64,000 bases of DNA from Phyllobacterium lublinensis. Its GTDB lineage: Bacteria; Pseudomonadota; Alphaproteobacteria; Rhizobiales; Rhizobiaceae. The stretch's first letter is position 1. Each line of letters begins with the position of its first letter. The stretch spans positions 1 through 64,000 of the forward strand of contig NZ_JAIUDQ010000006.1 in the NCBI RefSeq assembly GCF_020164435.1, given 5' to 3'. Of this stretch, positions 32,837-41,985 are shown piece after piece. The notes beneath the pieces were generated by a model that worked only from the letters and a program-made list of their open reading frames with translations, had not been told where the DNA came from and did no database searches. A program made the position numbers and the translations under genes.

Positions 32837-33364
32837 TTATACGCTCGCCGGTCCGACGCGTGTGGACTCGAACAGGAACCAGTGCCGGCGCTCTGATTCA
32901 TCGATGTAGTTCTCGAGGATACTGGTCGTGGCGCTATCGCCGTGCTCGCTGCACAGTTCATGAACCTGGCGCAGATAGCCGATGAAGCTCCTGGTGTCGT
33001 CGCGCAGTTCTGCAAGCATGTCCTCTGGCGTTACAAAATTGGCATCGTTGTCCAGTATTCGCTGCTGAGCCGAAATCTGTCCGATCGACTTCAGTGTCGT
33101 ACCGCCAATCTTGCGCACCCTTTCGGCCAGCACATCCGTCATGTCGAAAATCTGTTCGGCCTGTTCGTCCAGCAGCAGGTGATAGTCCCGGAAATGCGGA
33201 CCGCTCATGTGCCAATGGAAATTCTTCGTCTTCATGTAAAGAGCAAATGTATCTGCGAGCAAAGCGTTGACTGCTCCCGCGATGTCCTTCGTTGCATTGC
33301 TACCGAGATCGCTCGGCGTCGCGGTTGGTCCACGTTTGATGGTTTTCAGGGATTTTTGAGCCAT
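32837..33364 (-). CDS. dps: Dps-family ferritin-like DNA-protection protein
   Basis: 175 residues. The intersubunit ferroxidase motif is present: K-N-F-H-W-H-M-S-G-P-H-F, then H-L-L-L-D-E-Q-A-E-Q-I, giving the His and Asp/Glu ligands. Dps assembles into 12-subunit shells that oxidise iron with peroxide and protect DNA in starvation. The Lys-rich N-terminus could bind DNA. GAGGAGA precedes the ATG at 33364; the longer frame to 33436 has no good start. It follows the liu operon on the same strand, 87 bp after the liuD stop. Confidence 0.95.
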   Translation of the reverse strand: MAQKSLKTIKRGPTATPSDLGSNATKDIAGAVNALLADTFALYMKTKNFHWHMSGPHFRDYHLLLDEQAEQIFDMTDVLAERVRKIGGTTLKSIGQISAQQRILDNDANFVTPEDMLAELRDDTRSFIGYLRQVHELCSEHGDSATTSILENYIDESERRHWFLFESTRVGPASV

Positions 33365-33451
33365 GTCGGTCTCCTCGATGACGGGAATTTCTTCGACTGC
33401 GGCGCCGGGAAGGACGGCGTCGCATATTCCTACCACAGCCAGTTCGCAATT

Positions 33452-35467
33452 CTAGCGCCCATCGGGCAGAGCGGCTTCTTCGAACCGAACCAGCGCTGTG
33501 TTTTCTTTGACCTGCATGCTCTCGGTAACGATTTCCGCGATCTTGCCATCATGTGGCGCGGTGATGGAGTGTTCCATTTTCATCGCTTCGAGCACCAGCA
33601 GGATCTGGCCCTTCTTGACCGTGTCGCCCGCGGCAACACGAACCGATTTCACCAGACCCGGCATGGGAGCAGCTAGCCGGTCGCCGCTATGGCCGGCCGC
33701 TTCAGCCAGCAGGAATGGGTCGGCAACGGTGAAAGTCGCGGCTGCGCCCTTGGAAATTATCGCGATCCCATGCGGCAAGGTTATCGCCTTGGCCCTGAAA
33801 TTGATGCCTTTTCCGGTGACATGCCAGCTCGACGGCTCGTGCCGTACGCGCAGTTCAGTTGCAATTCCGGGACCGCTGATGGCGTAGCGATCGTCGCCCA
33901 AAACGGTAACACCATAGCGGACTGTACCGCCGCTATCTTCGAGAACCACCGGATATGCCAGGTTGCTGTTATGGCTATAGCCGCGCATAGCTGTCCACGG
34001 GTCGACCAGCGAGGGTTTCCTCAACAGATCGCTTGCGAACAGAATGGCAAGTTCCCTTGCCCCGGCATCGACTGCCGCCGGCACAGTGAGTGCGGCAAGA
34101 TTGCGGTCGATCAGACCCGTATCGACGTCGCCGGTTGCAAAGCCATCATCGCGGATCAGGGCCGCAAGGAACCGCGCATTGGTCGTGGTTCCGGCGATTT
34201 CAGTCTCAAGCAGGGCGCTTTCCATCGCCGCGAGTGCTGCGGCGCGGTCGTTTCCATGGACCACCAGCTTGGCAATCATCGGATCGTAATAGGGCGAGAT
34301 CGTATCGCCGGTCCTCACGCCGGTCTCGATGCGTACCAGCCCGTCCATGACGGCCGCAGGAAACGCCAGATGGTGCAGCGTGCCGATGGCTGGCAGGAAG
34401 CTCTTTGATGGATCCTCCGCATAAAGCCTCGCCTCCATGGCGTGGCCATTCAGCGGTATCTGTTTCTGTGAAAGAGGCAGCTTTTCGCCCGCGGCGACGC
34501 GCAATTGCCATTCGACAAGATCAAGGCCGGTAATCATCTCCGTCACTGGATGCTCGACCTGCAGCCGCGTGTTCATTTCCATGAACCAGAAGCGATCGGG
34601 TTTCAGCCCCTCCGTTGCATCGACAATGAACTCAATCGTGCCGGCGCCGGAATAATTGATGGCCTGGGCAGCCTTCACCGCGGCGCTGGTCATCGCCGCG
34701 CGCACCTCTGCCGTGATGCCGGGGGCAGGGGCTTCCTCGATCACCTTCTGGTGCCGCCGCTGCAGCGAGCAATCACGCTCGTACAGATGCACCACGTTGC
34801 CATGATTGTCGCCAAACACCTGCACTTCGATATGGCGGGGTTTGGCGATGTATTTTTCGACCAGCACCCTGTCGTCACCAAAGGCGCTTTTCGCCTCCCG
34901 GCGTGCGCTGCCGAGTGCTTCGGCGAAATCATCCGGATCATCGACCTTGCGCATTCCCTTGCCGCCGCCGCCGGCACGCGCCTTGATCAGGACGGGGTAG
35001 CCGATCTCGCGTGCCTTCGAAGCAAGCACGACGAGTTCCTGCGCTTCCCCATGATAGCCGGGCACAACCGGCACCCCCGCCTTTTCCATCAGGCGCTTGG
35101 CCGCGTCCTTCAGACCCATGGCCCGGATGGAGTCCGCCGAAGGGCCGATGAATACCAGTCCGGCCTTCACCACGGCGTCGACAAAACCAGGGTTTTCAGA
35201 AAGGAAGCCATAGCCCGGATGAATGGCTTCGGCGCCGGTCTGGAGCGCGGCGGCGATGATGTGATCGGCACGCAGATAACTGTCGGTGACGGGCGAAGGG
35301 CCGATGTAGACGGCTTCGTCTGCCATGGCCACGTGCAGAGCATGGGCATCTGCCTCCGAATAGACGGCAATGGTGCTGATGCCCATCTTCTGTGCGGTGC
35401 GAATGACGCGGCAGGCGATCTCTCCGCGATTGGCAATCAGAATTCTGGAGAACATTTTCGTCATTGG
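33452..35467 (-). CDS. liuD: Acyl-CoA carboxylase biotin subunit (methylcrotonyl-CoA carboxylase alpha)
   Basis: 671 residues. Biotin carboxylase (about 1-450) opens with I-L-I-A-N-R-G-E-I-A-C-R-V and carries the ATP-grasp glycine loop G-G-G-G-K-G-M-R. The C-terminal biotinyl domain has the lysine site V-L-E-A-M-K-M-E-H. It carboxylates biotin with bicarbonate and ATP for transfer to 3-methylcrotonyl-CoA. The specificity comes from its setting behind isovaleryl-CoA dehydrogenase and the matching carboxyltransferase; propionyl-CoA or geranyl-CoA carboxylase are less likely. I chose ATG 35467, which begins M-T-K-M-F-S-R-I-L. A palindromic repeat lies between it and liuB. Confidence 0.93.
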   Translation of the reverse strand, partial: PMTKMFSRILIANRGEIACRVIRTAQKMGISTIAVYSEADAHALHVAMADEAVYIGPSPVTDSYLRADHIIAAALQTGAEAIHPGYGFLSENPGFVDAVVKAGLVFIGPSADSIRAMGLKDAAKRLMEKAGVPVVPGYHGEAQELVVLASKAREIGYPVLIKARAGGGGKGMRKVDDPDDFAEALGSARREAKSAFGDDRVLVEKYIAKPRHIEVQVFGDNHGNVVHLYERDCSLQRRHQKVIEEAPAPGITAEVRAAMTSAAVKAAQAINYSGAGTIEFIVDATEGLKPDRFWFMEMNTRLQVEHPVTEMITGLDLVEWQLRVAAGEKLPLSQKQIPLNGHAMEARLYAEDPSKSFLPAIGTLHHLAFPAAVMDGLVRIETGVRTGDTISPYYDPMIAKLVVHGNDRAAALAAMESALLETEIAGTTTNARFLAALIRDDGFATGDVDTGLIDRNLAALTVPAAVDAGARELAILFASDLLRKPSLVDPWTAMRGYSHNSNLAYPVVLEDSGGTVRYGVTVLGDDRYAISGPGIATELRVRHEPSSWHVTGKGINFRAKAITLPHGIAIISKGAAATFTVADPFLLAEAAGHSGDRLAAPMPGLVKSVRVAAGDTVKKGQILLVLEAMKMEHSITAPHDGKIAEIVTESMQVKENTALVRFEEAALPDGR

Positions 35468-35505
35468 TTTTGCTTCTCGCTGGTTCGGCATCTGCCCTGC
35501 GCGTG

Positions 35506-35616
35506 GTTCGACAAGATCACCATTAGGAGAGTTGCTGCTTTGCAAGCATGGTGTGTTGGCTTGCTGGTTCTGGCCTATGGCAAATTCCCACATCCCTCAT
35601 GGTGAGCTTGTCGAAC
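35506..35616. repeat. 111-bp palindromic intergenic repeat
   Basis: The left arm starts GTTCGACAAG (35506) and continues TCACCATTAGG; the right arm ends CTTGTCGAAC (35616) and is preceded by CCTCATGGTGA. The arms match at 20 of 22 positions in inverted sense. This resembles the short palindromic mosaic repeats I recall from Rhizobiales intergenic regions. It lies in the 207-bp gap between liuD and liuB and could fold in the polycistronic mRNA. Confidence 0.7.
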
Positions 35617-35674
35617 AGCTTGCAGTTGAGGTGCGGAGAGACTTGGCGCCTGGGCGATACAATGCTCATCATCA

Positions 35675-37282
35675 TCACATCCTGAACGTGCCGAAGCGCG
35701 TTTCCTCTACCGGCGCGTTGAGCGCGGCGGACAGCGAAAGCGCCAGAACCTCACGGCTCTTTGCCGGATCGATGATACCGTCGTCCCAGAGCCGCGCCGA
35801 GGAATAGAGCGGATGACCCTCGCGCTCATATTTTTCCAGGATCGGCGCCCGGAACGCGGTTTCTTCGGAAGCCGACCATTGCCCGCCCTTGCGTTCGATA
35901 CCTTCGCGCTTGACCAGTGCCAGCACGGTGGCGGCCTGTTCACCGCCCATGACTGAGATGCGCGCATTGGGCCACATCCACAGGAAGCGCGGTGAGAAGG
36001 CGCGTCCGCACATGCCGTAGTTTCCCGCGCCGAACGAGCCGCCCACGATCATCGTCACTTTCGGTACCCGAGCCGTCGCAACGGCGGTTACCAGCTTTGC
36101 GCCATCCTTGGCGATGCCGCGCGCCTCATAGGAGCGCCCGACCATGAAGCCGGTGATGTTCTGCAGGAAGACGAGGGGAATGCCGCGCTGCGTGCACAGT
36201 TCAATGAAATGCGTTCCCTTGAGCGCGCTCTCGGAGAACAGCACGCCATTGTTGGCAATGATGCCGACCGGCATGCCATAGAGATGGGCAAAGCCTGTCA
36301 CCAGCGTCGTTCCATAGTTCTGCTTGAACTCGTCGAACTCCGAGCCGTCGACAATGCGGGCGATCAGTTCACGCACATCATAGGGCTGGCGAAGGTCGGT
36401 CGGGACGATGCCATAAAGTTCACGTGGATCGTAAAGCGGCGGAATCACTTTGCGAAGGTCGAGGTCTATCTCCTTCTTTCGATTCAGGTTTGCGACGATG
36501 CGGCGGGCAATGGCGAGCGCATGGGTATCGTCCACCGCATAGTGATCGGCAACGCCGGACTCGCGCGTGTGCACCTCCGCGCCACCCAGATCCTCTGCCG
36601 TCACCTCCTCGCCAGTCGCTGCCTTGACGAGCGGAGGACCCGCAAGAAAGATTGTCGCCTGCCCCTTCACCATGATCGTCTCTTCCGACATGGCTGGCAC
36701 ATAGGCGCCGCCTGCCGTGCAGGATCCCATGACTACGGCAATCTGCGGGATACCTGCCGCAGACATGTTTGCCTGATTGTAGAAGATGCGGCCGAAATGC
36801 TCCCGGTCGGGAAACACCTCATCCTGGTTGGGAAGGTTTGCCCCGCCGGAATCGACAAGATAGAGGCAGGGCAGGTTGTTCTGCAGCGCAATCTCCTGCG
36901 CGCGCAGATGCTTCTTCACGGTGAGCGGATAGTAAGTGCCGCCTTTCACCGTCGCATCATTGACGACGATCATCACTTCCTTGCCGGACACCCGGCCGAT
37001 GCCGGCGATCAGGCCGGCAGACGAGATGTTGTCATCATACATGCCCCAGGCCGCGAACTGTCCGATCTCGAGGAACGGTGAACCCGCATCGAGAAGCTGT
37101 GCGAGACGGTCGCGCGGCAGGAGCTTGCCACGCGAGGTATGGCGTTCGCGCGCTTCGTCAGTGCCACCCCTGATGACCGCCGCCGCCTTCACCTCTATGT
37201 CGTTCACCAGTGCCCGCATCCGCTCCGTATTGGCGGTGAATGTTTCCGAGCCCGTGCTGATCAGGGATGTGAGGATGGTCAT
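35675..37282 (-). CDS. liuB: Methylcrotonyl-CoA carboxylase carboxyltransferase subunit (beta)
   Basis: 535 residues, full length for this subunit. The two crotonase-like carboxyltransferase halves have G-G-A-Y-V-P-A-M-S near the middle, [13 protein letters not shown] and the C-terminal M-G-G-E-Q-A-A. It transfers the carboxyl group from biotin to 3-methylcrotonyl-CoA, making 3-methylglutaconyl-CoA in leucine breakdown. Operon order on the minus strand is tetR, liuA, vapC remnant, liuB, liuD. The hydratase (liuC) and lyase (liuE) genes of the pathway are not in the window. Confidence 0.95.
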   Translation of the reverse strand: MTILTSLISTGSETFTANTERMRALVNDIEVKAAAVIRGGTDEARERHTSRGKLLPRDRLAQLLDAGSPFLEIGQFAAWGMYDDNISSAGLIAGIGRVSGKEVMIVVNDATVKGGTYYPLTVKKHLRAQEIALQNNLPCLYLVDSGGANLPNQDEVFPDREHFGRIFYNQANMSAAGIPQIAVVMGSCTAGGAYVPAMSEETIMVKGQATIFLAGPPLVKAATGEEVTAEDLGGAEVHTRESGVADHYAVDDTHALAIARRIVANLNRKKEIDLDLRKVIPPLYDPRELYGIVPTDLRQPYDVRELIARIVDGSEFDEFKQNYGTTLVTGFAHLYGMPVGIIANNGVLFSESALKGTHFIELCTQRGIPLVFLQNITGFMVGRSYEARGIAKDGAKLVTAVATARVPKVTMIVGGSFGAGNYGMCGRAFSPRFLWMWPNARISVMGGEQAATVLALVKREGIERKGGQWSASEETAFRAPILEKYEREGHPLYSSARLWDDGIIDPAKSREVLALSLSAALNAPVEETRFGTFRM

Positions 37283-37290
37283 GCGGTCTC

Positions 37291-37580
37291 CTATCGGATC
37301 ACTTCAATTTTGCAGCCGATATCAAGATCGGCCCATGCTCGGTCGGTTGTGATGACGGTGGCACGTTCCCGTAATGCAAGGGCAAGGCAGGCACGATCAC
37401 CGATAGTCAGCCCGTTATGGCGGGTAGAAGAGCGCAATTGTGCGGCAATATGCGCAGATTCTCGTTGTGATCGGCAAAAACAATACCGTTCGCATTCAGG
37501 AAGTCGAGCGCTTCGAAAGCTGCAATATTGGCATCTACACAACACGTGATGATTTCAGTCAGGTTCACGGTCGAACACCA
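37291..37580 (-). pseudogene. Decayed VapC-type PIN-domain toxin gene
   Basis: Two overlapping minus-strand frames together read as the C-terminal two thirds of a PIN ribonuclease: V-N-L-T-E-I-I, a middle helix, F-A-D-H-N-E-N in one frame, then A-H-I-A-A-Q-L-R, G-L-T-I-G-D-R-A-C-L-A-L-A and V-I-T-T-D-R-A-W-A-D-L in the other. A single-base deletion near 37449 would explain the frame change. The N-terminal part with the first catalytic Asp is missing; liuA ends at 37609. No vapB partner is present. It lies between liuB and liuA, and its 3' end stops 8 bp from liuB. Confidence 0.8.
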
Positions 37581-37608
37581 AGTCTTTTTTATTCCTTGCT
37601 TTATGCCA

Positions 37609-38772
37609 TTATGCGCTTTCGGCAAACATCTCCCTGCCGATCAGCATGCGCCGGATTTCGCTTGTCCCTGCGCCAATTTCATAAAGCTTGGCGTCGCGCA
37701 GCAGCCGTCCTGTCGGGTAATCATTGATGTAGCCATTGCCCCCAAGCGCCTGAATGGCTTCCAGTGCGCACCACGTCGCCTTTTCGGCGGCGTAGAGTAC
37801 ACAGCCGGCAGCGTCCTTGCGCGTGGTCTCGCCCCGGTCGCAGGCTGCGGCAACGGCATAGACATAGGCCCTGCATGCATTGGCCGTCGTATACATGTCA
37901 GCCAGTTTGCCCTGCATCAGCTGGAACTCGCCGATCGGCTGCCCGAACTGCTTGCGTTCATGCACATAGGGAACCACCACGTCGAGGCAGGCATCCATGA
38001 CCCCCAATGGACCGCCGGCAAGCACGACCCGCTCATAGTCGAGACCCGACATCAATATCTTGACGCCCTGACCCTCCTGGCCCAGCACGTTTTCGAACGG
38101 AACCTCGCAATCCTCGAACACGAGCTCGCAGGTGTTCGAACCGCGCATGCCCAGCTTGTCGAGCTTTTGTGCGGTCGAGAAGCCCTGAAATTCCTTTTCG
38201 ATTAGAAATGCCGTCATGCCGCGCGAACCGGCGTCGGGATCGGTCTTGGCATAGACGACCAGCGTGCTGGCGTCGGGGCCGTTGGTGATCCACATCTTGT
38301 TGCCGTTGAGGACATAACGGTCGTTTTTCTTGTCCGCACGCAGCTTCATCGAAACGACGTCCGATCCTGCGCCAGGCTCGGACATGGCCAAGGCGCCGAC
38401 ATGTTCACCAGAGCAGAGCTTGGGCAGGTATTTCGCCTTTTGCTCGCCCGTGCCCCAACGATTGATCTGGTTGACGCAGAGATTGGAGTGAGCGCCATAG
38501 GAAAGGCCGACAGAGGCAGACGCGCGCGAAATCTCCTCGACTGCGATCGTATGTGCCAGGTAGCCAAGGCCGGATCCACCAAAATCCGGATCTGCCGTCA
38601 TGCCGAGCAGGCCCAGCTCTCCCATTTTCTTCCACAGATGCATGGGAAACTGATTGGTCCTGTCGGTCTCCGCCGCCAGCGGCGCGATCTCCGACTGAGC
38701 GAAGCGGTGCACCATATCACGCAGCGCTTCTACCTCGTCAGAAAGTCCGAATCTTAGGCCCGTCTGATACAT
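37609..38772 (-). CDS. liuA: Isovaleryl-CoA dehydrogenase
   Basis: 387 residues, normal for the acyl-CoA dehydrogenase family. Visible are [10 protein letters not shown] (FAD/substrate region), W-I-T-N-G-P, and [12 protein letters not shown], where the Glu aligns with the catalytic base of isovaleryl-CoA dehydrogenase rather than the later position used by most relatives. The C-terminus has Q-A-L-G-G-N-G-Y-I. It oxidises isovaleryl-CoA in leucine breakdown and passes electrons to ETF. GGGAGG precedes ATG 38772, which lies inside the 3' end of the tetR gene (35-base overlap). Confidence 0.95.
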   Translation of the reverse strand: MYQTGLRFGLSDEVEALRDMVHRFAQSEIAPLAAETDRTNQFPMHLWKKMGELGLLGMTADPDFGGSGLGYLAHTIAVEEISRASASVGLSYGAHSNLCVNQINRWGTGEQKAKYLPKLCSGEHVGALAMSEPGAGSDVVSMKLRADKKNDRYVLNGNKMWITNGPDASTLVVYAKTDPDAGSRGMTAFLIEKEFQGFSTAQKLDKLGMRGSNTCELVFEDCEVPFENVLGQEGQGVKILMSGLDYERVVLAGGPLGVMDACLDVVVPYVHERKQFGQPIGEFQLMQGKLADMYTTANACRAYVYAVAAACDRGETTRKDAAGCVLYAAEKATWCALEAIQALGGNGYINDYPTGRLLRDAKLYEIGAGTSEIRRMLIGREMFAESA

Positions 38773-39394
38773 TTCGTCCTCCCGTCTTGACTGTCTCGAT
38801 CTTCTTGGCGCCAACAAGGCGCAGTCCCATCTGGACATATTTTTCGGCGACTTCCGCAACAGTAAGCCTGTCATCCGCGCGGAACCAGACATTTACGCCG
38901 GTTGTCATTGCAATAATGGCGCGTGTCGTAAGCGCAATGTCGTCAATAACGAACTCGCGAGCGGCCAGGCCATCATCTAGGATGTCGCGCAGACCGTTTT
39001 CATACCGGGCACGCAGCTCGACGATGAAGGCGCGGTTCTCCGGCGCCAGGCTCCGCAGTTCCATATTGCCTATGTGCACGTCGTCGCGGCGTTCGATGTG
39101 GTAGTAAATGTGAAACCGTATGAATGCGGCAAGCCTCTCCAGGGGCTCGTGAACTTTGCGGCTTTCATAGGCCCATGCATCAAGCAGCCGATCCATGTGA
39201 TCGTGCATCAGGGAGAAAAGCAGTTCCTGCTTGTTGGGGTAGTAGCGATAGAAAGCCGCCGGTTGCAAGCCCACCTCATCGGCCAGATGGCGCATCGACA
39301 TCGCCTCGTAGCCAATTTGAGCAATCAACCGCTTTGCTGCCGCGTCAATCGCGCTGCGCGTCTTTCCGCCTTCTGATCCAGTCGTTCGTGCCAT
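38738..39394 (-). CDS. TetR-family regulator of the liu operon
   Basis: 218 residues. The N-terminal helix-turn-helix is typical ([24 protein letters not shown]), followed by a helical ligand-binding domain that presumably senses an acyl-CoA. It is the first gene of the operon, and its 3' end overlaps the liuA start by 35 bases, so it is cotranscribed with its likely targets. A GAACGTTC palindrome lies 17 bp upstream of its start. LiuQ-like by position; that name is inference. Confidence 0.88.
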   Translation of the reverse strand: MARTTGSEGGKTRSAIDAAAKRLIAQIGYEAMSMRHLADEVGLQPAAFYRYYPNKQELLFSLMHDHMDRLLDAWAYESRKVHEPLERLAAFIRFHIYYHIERRDDVHIGNMELRSLAPENRAFIVELRARYENGLRDILDDGLAAREFVIDDIALTTRAIIAMTTGVNVWFRADDRLTVAEVAEKYVQMGLRLVGAKKIETVKTGGRNVSDGPKIRTF

Positions 39395-39406
39395 GCGGCC
39401 CTAATA

Positions 39407-39424
39407 AAACGAACGTTCAATTAA
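39407..39424. promoter_or_regulatory. Probable TetR operator of the liu operon
   Basis: The palindrome GAACGTTC (39411-39418) is flanked by AAAAC and AATTAA, a form close to the ACGAACGTTCGT-type sites of TetR regulators of acyl-CoA metabolism. It lies directly before the tetR start. Confidence 0.5.
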
Positions 39425-39535
39425 TTCAAGATGGGACTTGCCCCTAGACGAAGGTATGCATGGAAGGTGGGTGCCAATGCATGTACGATCACCAAGCAGA
39501 ACCCATTTTAAGTATTCATTTTCAGGATGGATTTC

Positions 39536-40030
39536 ATGTCTGACAGGCGATTATTCCGTCGTGCAATGCCTTTTCTTGCAGGTATGCTGGTGCAACTGAT
39601 GCTGGTCCTTCCTGCACATTCTCTGAGCATGAAAGAGTGCAGCGTGAAGTTCAAGGCGGCGCAAAACGCCGGCCAGGCCGAGGGCGTTTCGTGGAGCGAG
39701 TTCCGGAAAACCCAATGCACCGTTGGACAAGCTGATGCTTCAGCCGTAAGCGAGCCTACCGACGCGAAACCCAAATCAGCGGAAGCCAAACCGGGAAAAA
39801 CGCCGAAGAAGTCCGACGCCGCAACTTCACCAGCATCGGGCGAGACGACGTTTCCTTCGTCAGTCGCAGCCCGGTTCGCCGCCGAAAAGCCGGCGAAGGC
39901 ACGCATGCATACCTGCCTGGAACAGTATCGTGCCAACAAGCAGGCTGGCACCCTCGGTAATTTGCGTTGGATCGCCAAAGGCGGCGGTTATTACAAGTTG
40001 TGCAACGCGAAGTTGAAGGGCGACAGCTAG
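39536..40030 (+). CDS. Exported protein with two C-x(n)-W-x-x-F/A-x(n)-C units
   Basis: 164 residues. A signal peptide ends near P-A-H-S-L-S. The mature protein has two similar small units joined by a Lys/Ala/Ser/Pro-rich linker of about 70 residues. Unit 1 has C-S-V-K-F-K-A-A then W-S-E-F-R-K-T-Q-C; unit 2 has C-L-E-Q-Y-R-A-N-K then L-R-W-I-A-K-G and Y-K-L-C. Each is a cysteine pair around a Trp and probably one disulfide-linked helical hairpin. The ATG at 39536 has AGGA upstream; 39527 is an alternative. The type is common in Rhizobiales exported proteins, with no known role. The coiled-coil gene follows after 13 bp. Confidence 0.75.
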   Translation: MSDRRLFRRAMPFLAGMLVQLMLVLPAHSLSMKECSVKFKAAQNAGQAEGVSWSEFRKTQCTVGQADASAVSEPTDAKPKSAEAKPGKTPKKSDAATSPASGETTFPSSVAARFAAEKPAKARMHTCLEQYRANKQAGTLGNLRWIAKGGGYYKLCNAKLKGDS

Positions 40031-40043
40031 GAATACCGGACCG

Positions 40044-40418
40044 ATGGCCCAGAAGCTCACGCGAGCGGACAGCTTGAAGTCTGGCGGCGGCGATGGCACA
40101 TTTGACGTCATGGAACACAGCGTCGCATTCCTTGAAAAGTCGTTTGGGAAAATGGATGGGAAGCTTGACATGCTTGCCAGCGATGCTTCATTCCTGAAGC
40201 ATGACCTGTCCTCCCTGAAGGGAGATTTCTCATCTCTGAAAGAGGATGCCGCCTGGTTGAAGGGGAGGATGGAGGATATTTCCTGTATCAAGGCAAGGAT
40301 GGATGACCTGTCCTATCTGAAGGGAAGAGTCGATACTCTTCCGACCACCCTTCACTTGCTTGGATTTGTCATGGCGGTCTTGGCGATGGCGGGTTTGGCC
40401 AAATATTTTACACCTTAG
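40044..40418 (+). CDS. Coiled-coil protein with C-terminal membrane anchor
   Basis: 124 residues. The middle (about 35-95) repeats a short unit of the form S-x-L-K-x-D/R (F-L-K-H-D, S-L-K-G-D, S-L-K-E-D, W-L-K-G-R, C-I-K-A-R, Y-L-K-G-R), which would give a heptad-like coiled coil. One hydrophobic segment at 103-119 ends the protein, so it is tail-anchored with the coil in the cytosol. It resembles in layout DUF1640/XhlA-type small anchored coils but is not a clear member. It probably shares a transcript with the gene 13 bp upstream. Confidence 0.7.
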   Translation: MAQKLTRADSLKSGGGDGTFDVMEHSVAFLEKSFGKMDGKLDMLASDASFLKHDLSSLKGDFSSLKEDAAWLKGRMEDISCIKARMDDLSYLKGRVDTLPTTLHLLGFVMAVLAMAGLAKYFTP

Positions 40419-40434
40419 CGAAAGGCGGCGATCG

Positions 40435-40806
40435 CTATTTGCGATAGTCCAGTGCTCGAAATGCCGTCGCTGCGACGACAAGCCAGCCGAGGATAAGCAG
40501 GGTGCCGCCAAGCGGCGCTGCGAATGCAAACAGCCGGTCGCCGGCATAATCGCGCGAGACCAGATCGCCGATGAAGAACAACAAACCCAGCAACAGCACC
40601 AGTCCCCCAAAACAAGCGGCCCGGTTGATTCTGGACAGGACCGACAGCGCCAGAAAGGCAGGGGAGTGGATGAAAAGTATCGGCGCGATCGTGGTCATAT
40701 GACCATCCGTGCTGTGGGCAGCCGCGGCATAGGCGGCGATGCCCGCTGCACCAAACAGGCCGCCAAGGCCGGCGAAAACGCGATTCATGTCCAAGTTGGT
40801 CTCCAT
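40435..40806 (-). CDS. DUF423 small membrane protein
   Basis: 123 residues with four membrane segments. The family signature is visible: G-A-A-G-I-A-A-Y-A-A-A-A-H near the N-terminus and a C-terminal G-D-L-V-S-R-D-Y / A-P-L-G-G-T. DUF423 proteins are inner-membrane proteins of unknown function found widely in proteobacteria. The start could also be the Met six codons in (40788). It converges with the coiled-coil gene. Confidence 0.88.
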   Translation of the reverse strand: METNLDMNRVFAGLGGLFGAAGIAAYAAAAHSTDGHMTTIAPILFIHSPAFLALSVLSRINRAACFGGLVLLLGLLFFIGDLVSRDYAGDRLFAFAAPLGGTLLILGWLVVAATAFRALDYRK

Positions 40807-40831
40807 GGAATTGGCCCCCGAAACGCAGTGC

Positions 40832-41935
40832 TTATTTCACTGCCGCCAGCGCGTGAGGGAGTTGTTGCTCGAAGAAGTCGAGTTCCTCGTCGGCACCCAC
40901 GCTGACCCTGATACAGCGATCCAGCACTGGAGCCATGGGCTTGCGCACAAACACATCTCGATCGATCAGTGCGTTGAGGACTGCCACGGCATAGGGTCCA
41001 TCGCGCTGGCAATCGATCGTCACGAAATTGGTTGCCGAGGGAATCGCCTTCAATCCATTCCTGACGGCGATTGTCGCGATGCGTTCGCGAGCAGCGACAA
41101 TGCGCCCCGTCACGACCTTCAGATAGTCCTGATCCTTGAGGGCCGCGAGCGCCGCGATCTGCGTCAGCTTGTTCATGCCGAAATGATTGCGGACCTTGTC
41201 GAAGGCGTTGATCTGCTTCTCGGCGCCGATGGCATAGCCGCATCGCATGCCGGCAAGCCCGTATGCTTTGGAAAATGTTCGCATACGCAGAACGTTCGGG
41301 CGTGAGACGTCCAGCGGCGGTAAGGCCGTCGCGGGCGCCGTCTCACCATAGGCCTCGTCGAGCACCAGCATGGTGCTGGCGGGCAAGGCATCAATGAAGC
41401 GCTCGATTTCGGCTGCTTCCCACCACGTCCCCATGGGATTGTCGGGATTGGAGAAATAGACCAGCGGCGCCTGTTCCCGCTTTACCGCAGCCAGCAGTCC
41501 GTCAAGATCCTCAAGGTCATCGCGGTAAGGAACAGTTACCAGGCGTCCGCCAAACCCTGCCACGTGAAAATTGAAAGTCGGGTAGGCTCCAAGGGAGGTG
41601 ACGACCGGCGTGTCTTCGCGCACATACTGCCTTACGGTGAGTCCGAGCAGGGTGTCGACACCTTCGCCAACGACCACGTTGGCCGGTGCAACATCGAGAT
41701 GCGTTGCGAGAGCGCGCTTCAGGTCGAAATTTTCCGGATCGGCATATTGCCAGACCTCGCCAGCATGTTCCTGCAAGGCGGCGATGACCGATGGCGCCGG
41801 ACCGAAGCCATTCTCGTTGGCACCGAGCCGCGCGCGAAAAGGCCGGCCGCCGCGCTTGCGTTCCAAGGCCTCCGGTCCGACGAAGGGCACAGTTGAGGGC
41901 AGCGAGTCGATGAGCGGGGTAAACAGCGGTTCCAT
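40832..41935 (-). CDS. HisC-like class II aminotransferase (pyridoxal phosphate)
   Basis: 367 residues. Fold-type I aminotransferase: phosphate-cup region V-V-V-G-E-G-V-D-T-L-L, N-P-D-N-P-M-G-T, L-V-L-D-E-A-Y-G, the Schiff-base Lys in T-F-S-K-A-Y-G-L-A-G-M-R, and a terminal R-V-S-V-G. Related enzymes act on histidinol phosphate or aromatic keto acids. The open frame continues upstream to 42229 through msrQ, so the ATG at 41935 (M-E-P-L-F-T-P-L) is taken. Whether it is the main HisC of the cell or a paralogue cannot be told here. Confidence 0.88.
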   Translation of the reverse strand: MEPLFTPLIDSLPSTVPFVGPEALERKRGGRPFRARLGANENGFGPAPSVIAALQEHAGEVWQYADPENFDLKRALATHLDVAPANVVVGEGVDTLLGLTVRQYVREDTPVVTSLGAYPTFNFHVAGFGGRLVTVPYRDDLEDLDGLLAAVKREQAPLVYFSNPDNPMGTWWEAAEIERFIDALPASTMLVLDEAYGETAPATALPPLDVSRPNVLRMRTFSKAYGLAGMRCGYAIGAEKQINAFDKVRNHFGMNKLTQIAALAALKDQDYLKVVTGRIVAARERIATIAVRNGLKAIPSATNFVTIDCQRDGPYAVAVLNALIDRDVFVRKPMAPVLDRCIRVSVGADEELDFFEQQLPHALAAVK

Positions 41936-41985
41936 GCGCAAATCGATATCAGTTTTTGCGCCGGTGAAAAGCAAAACTTCAGTTT

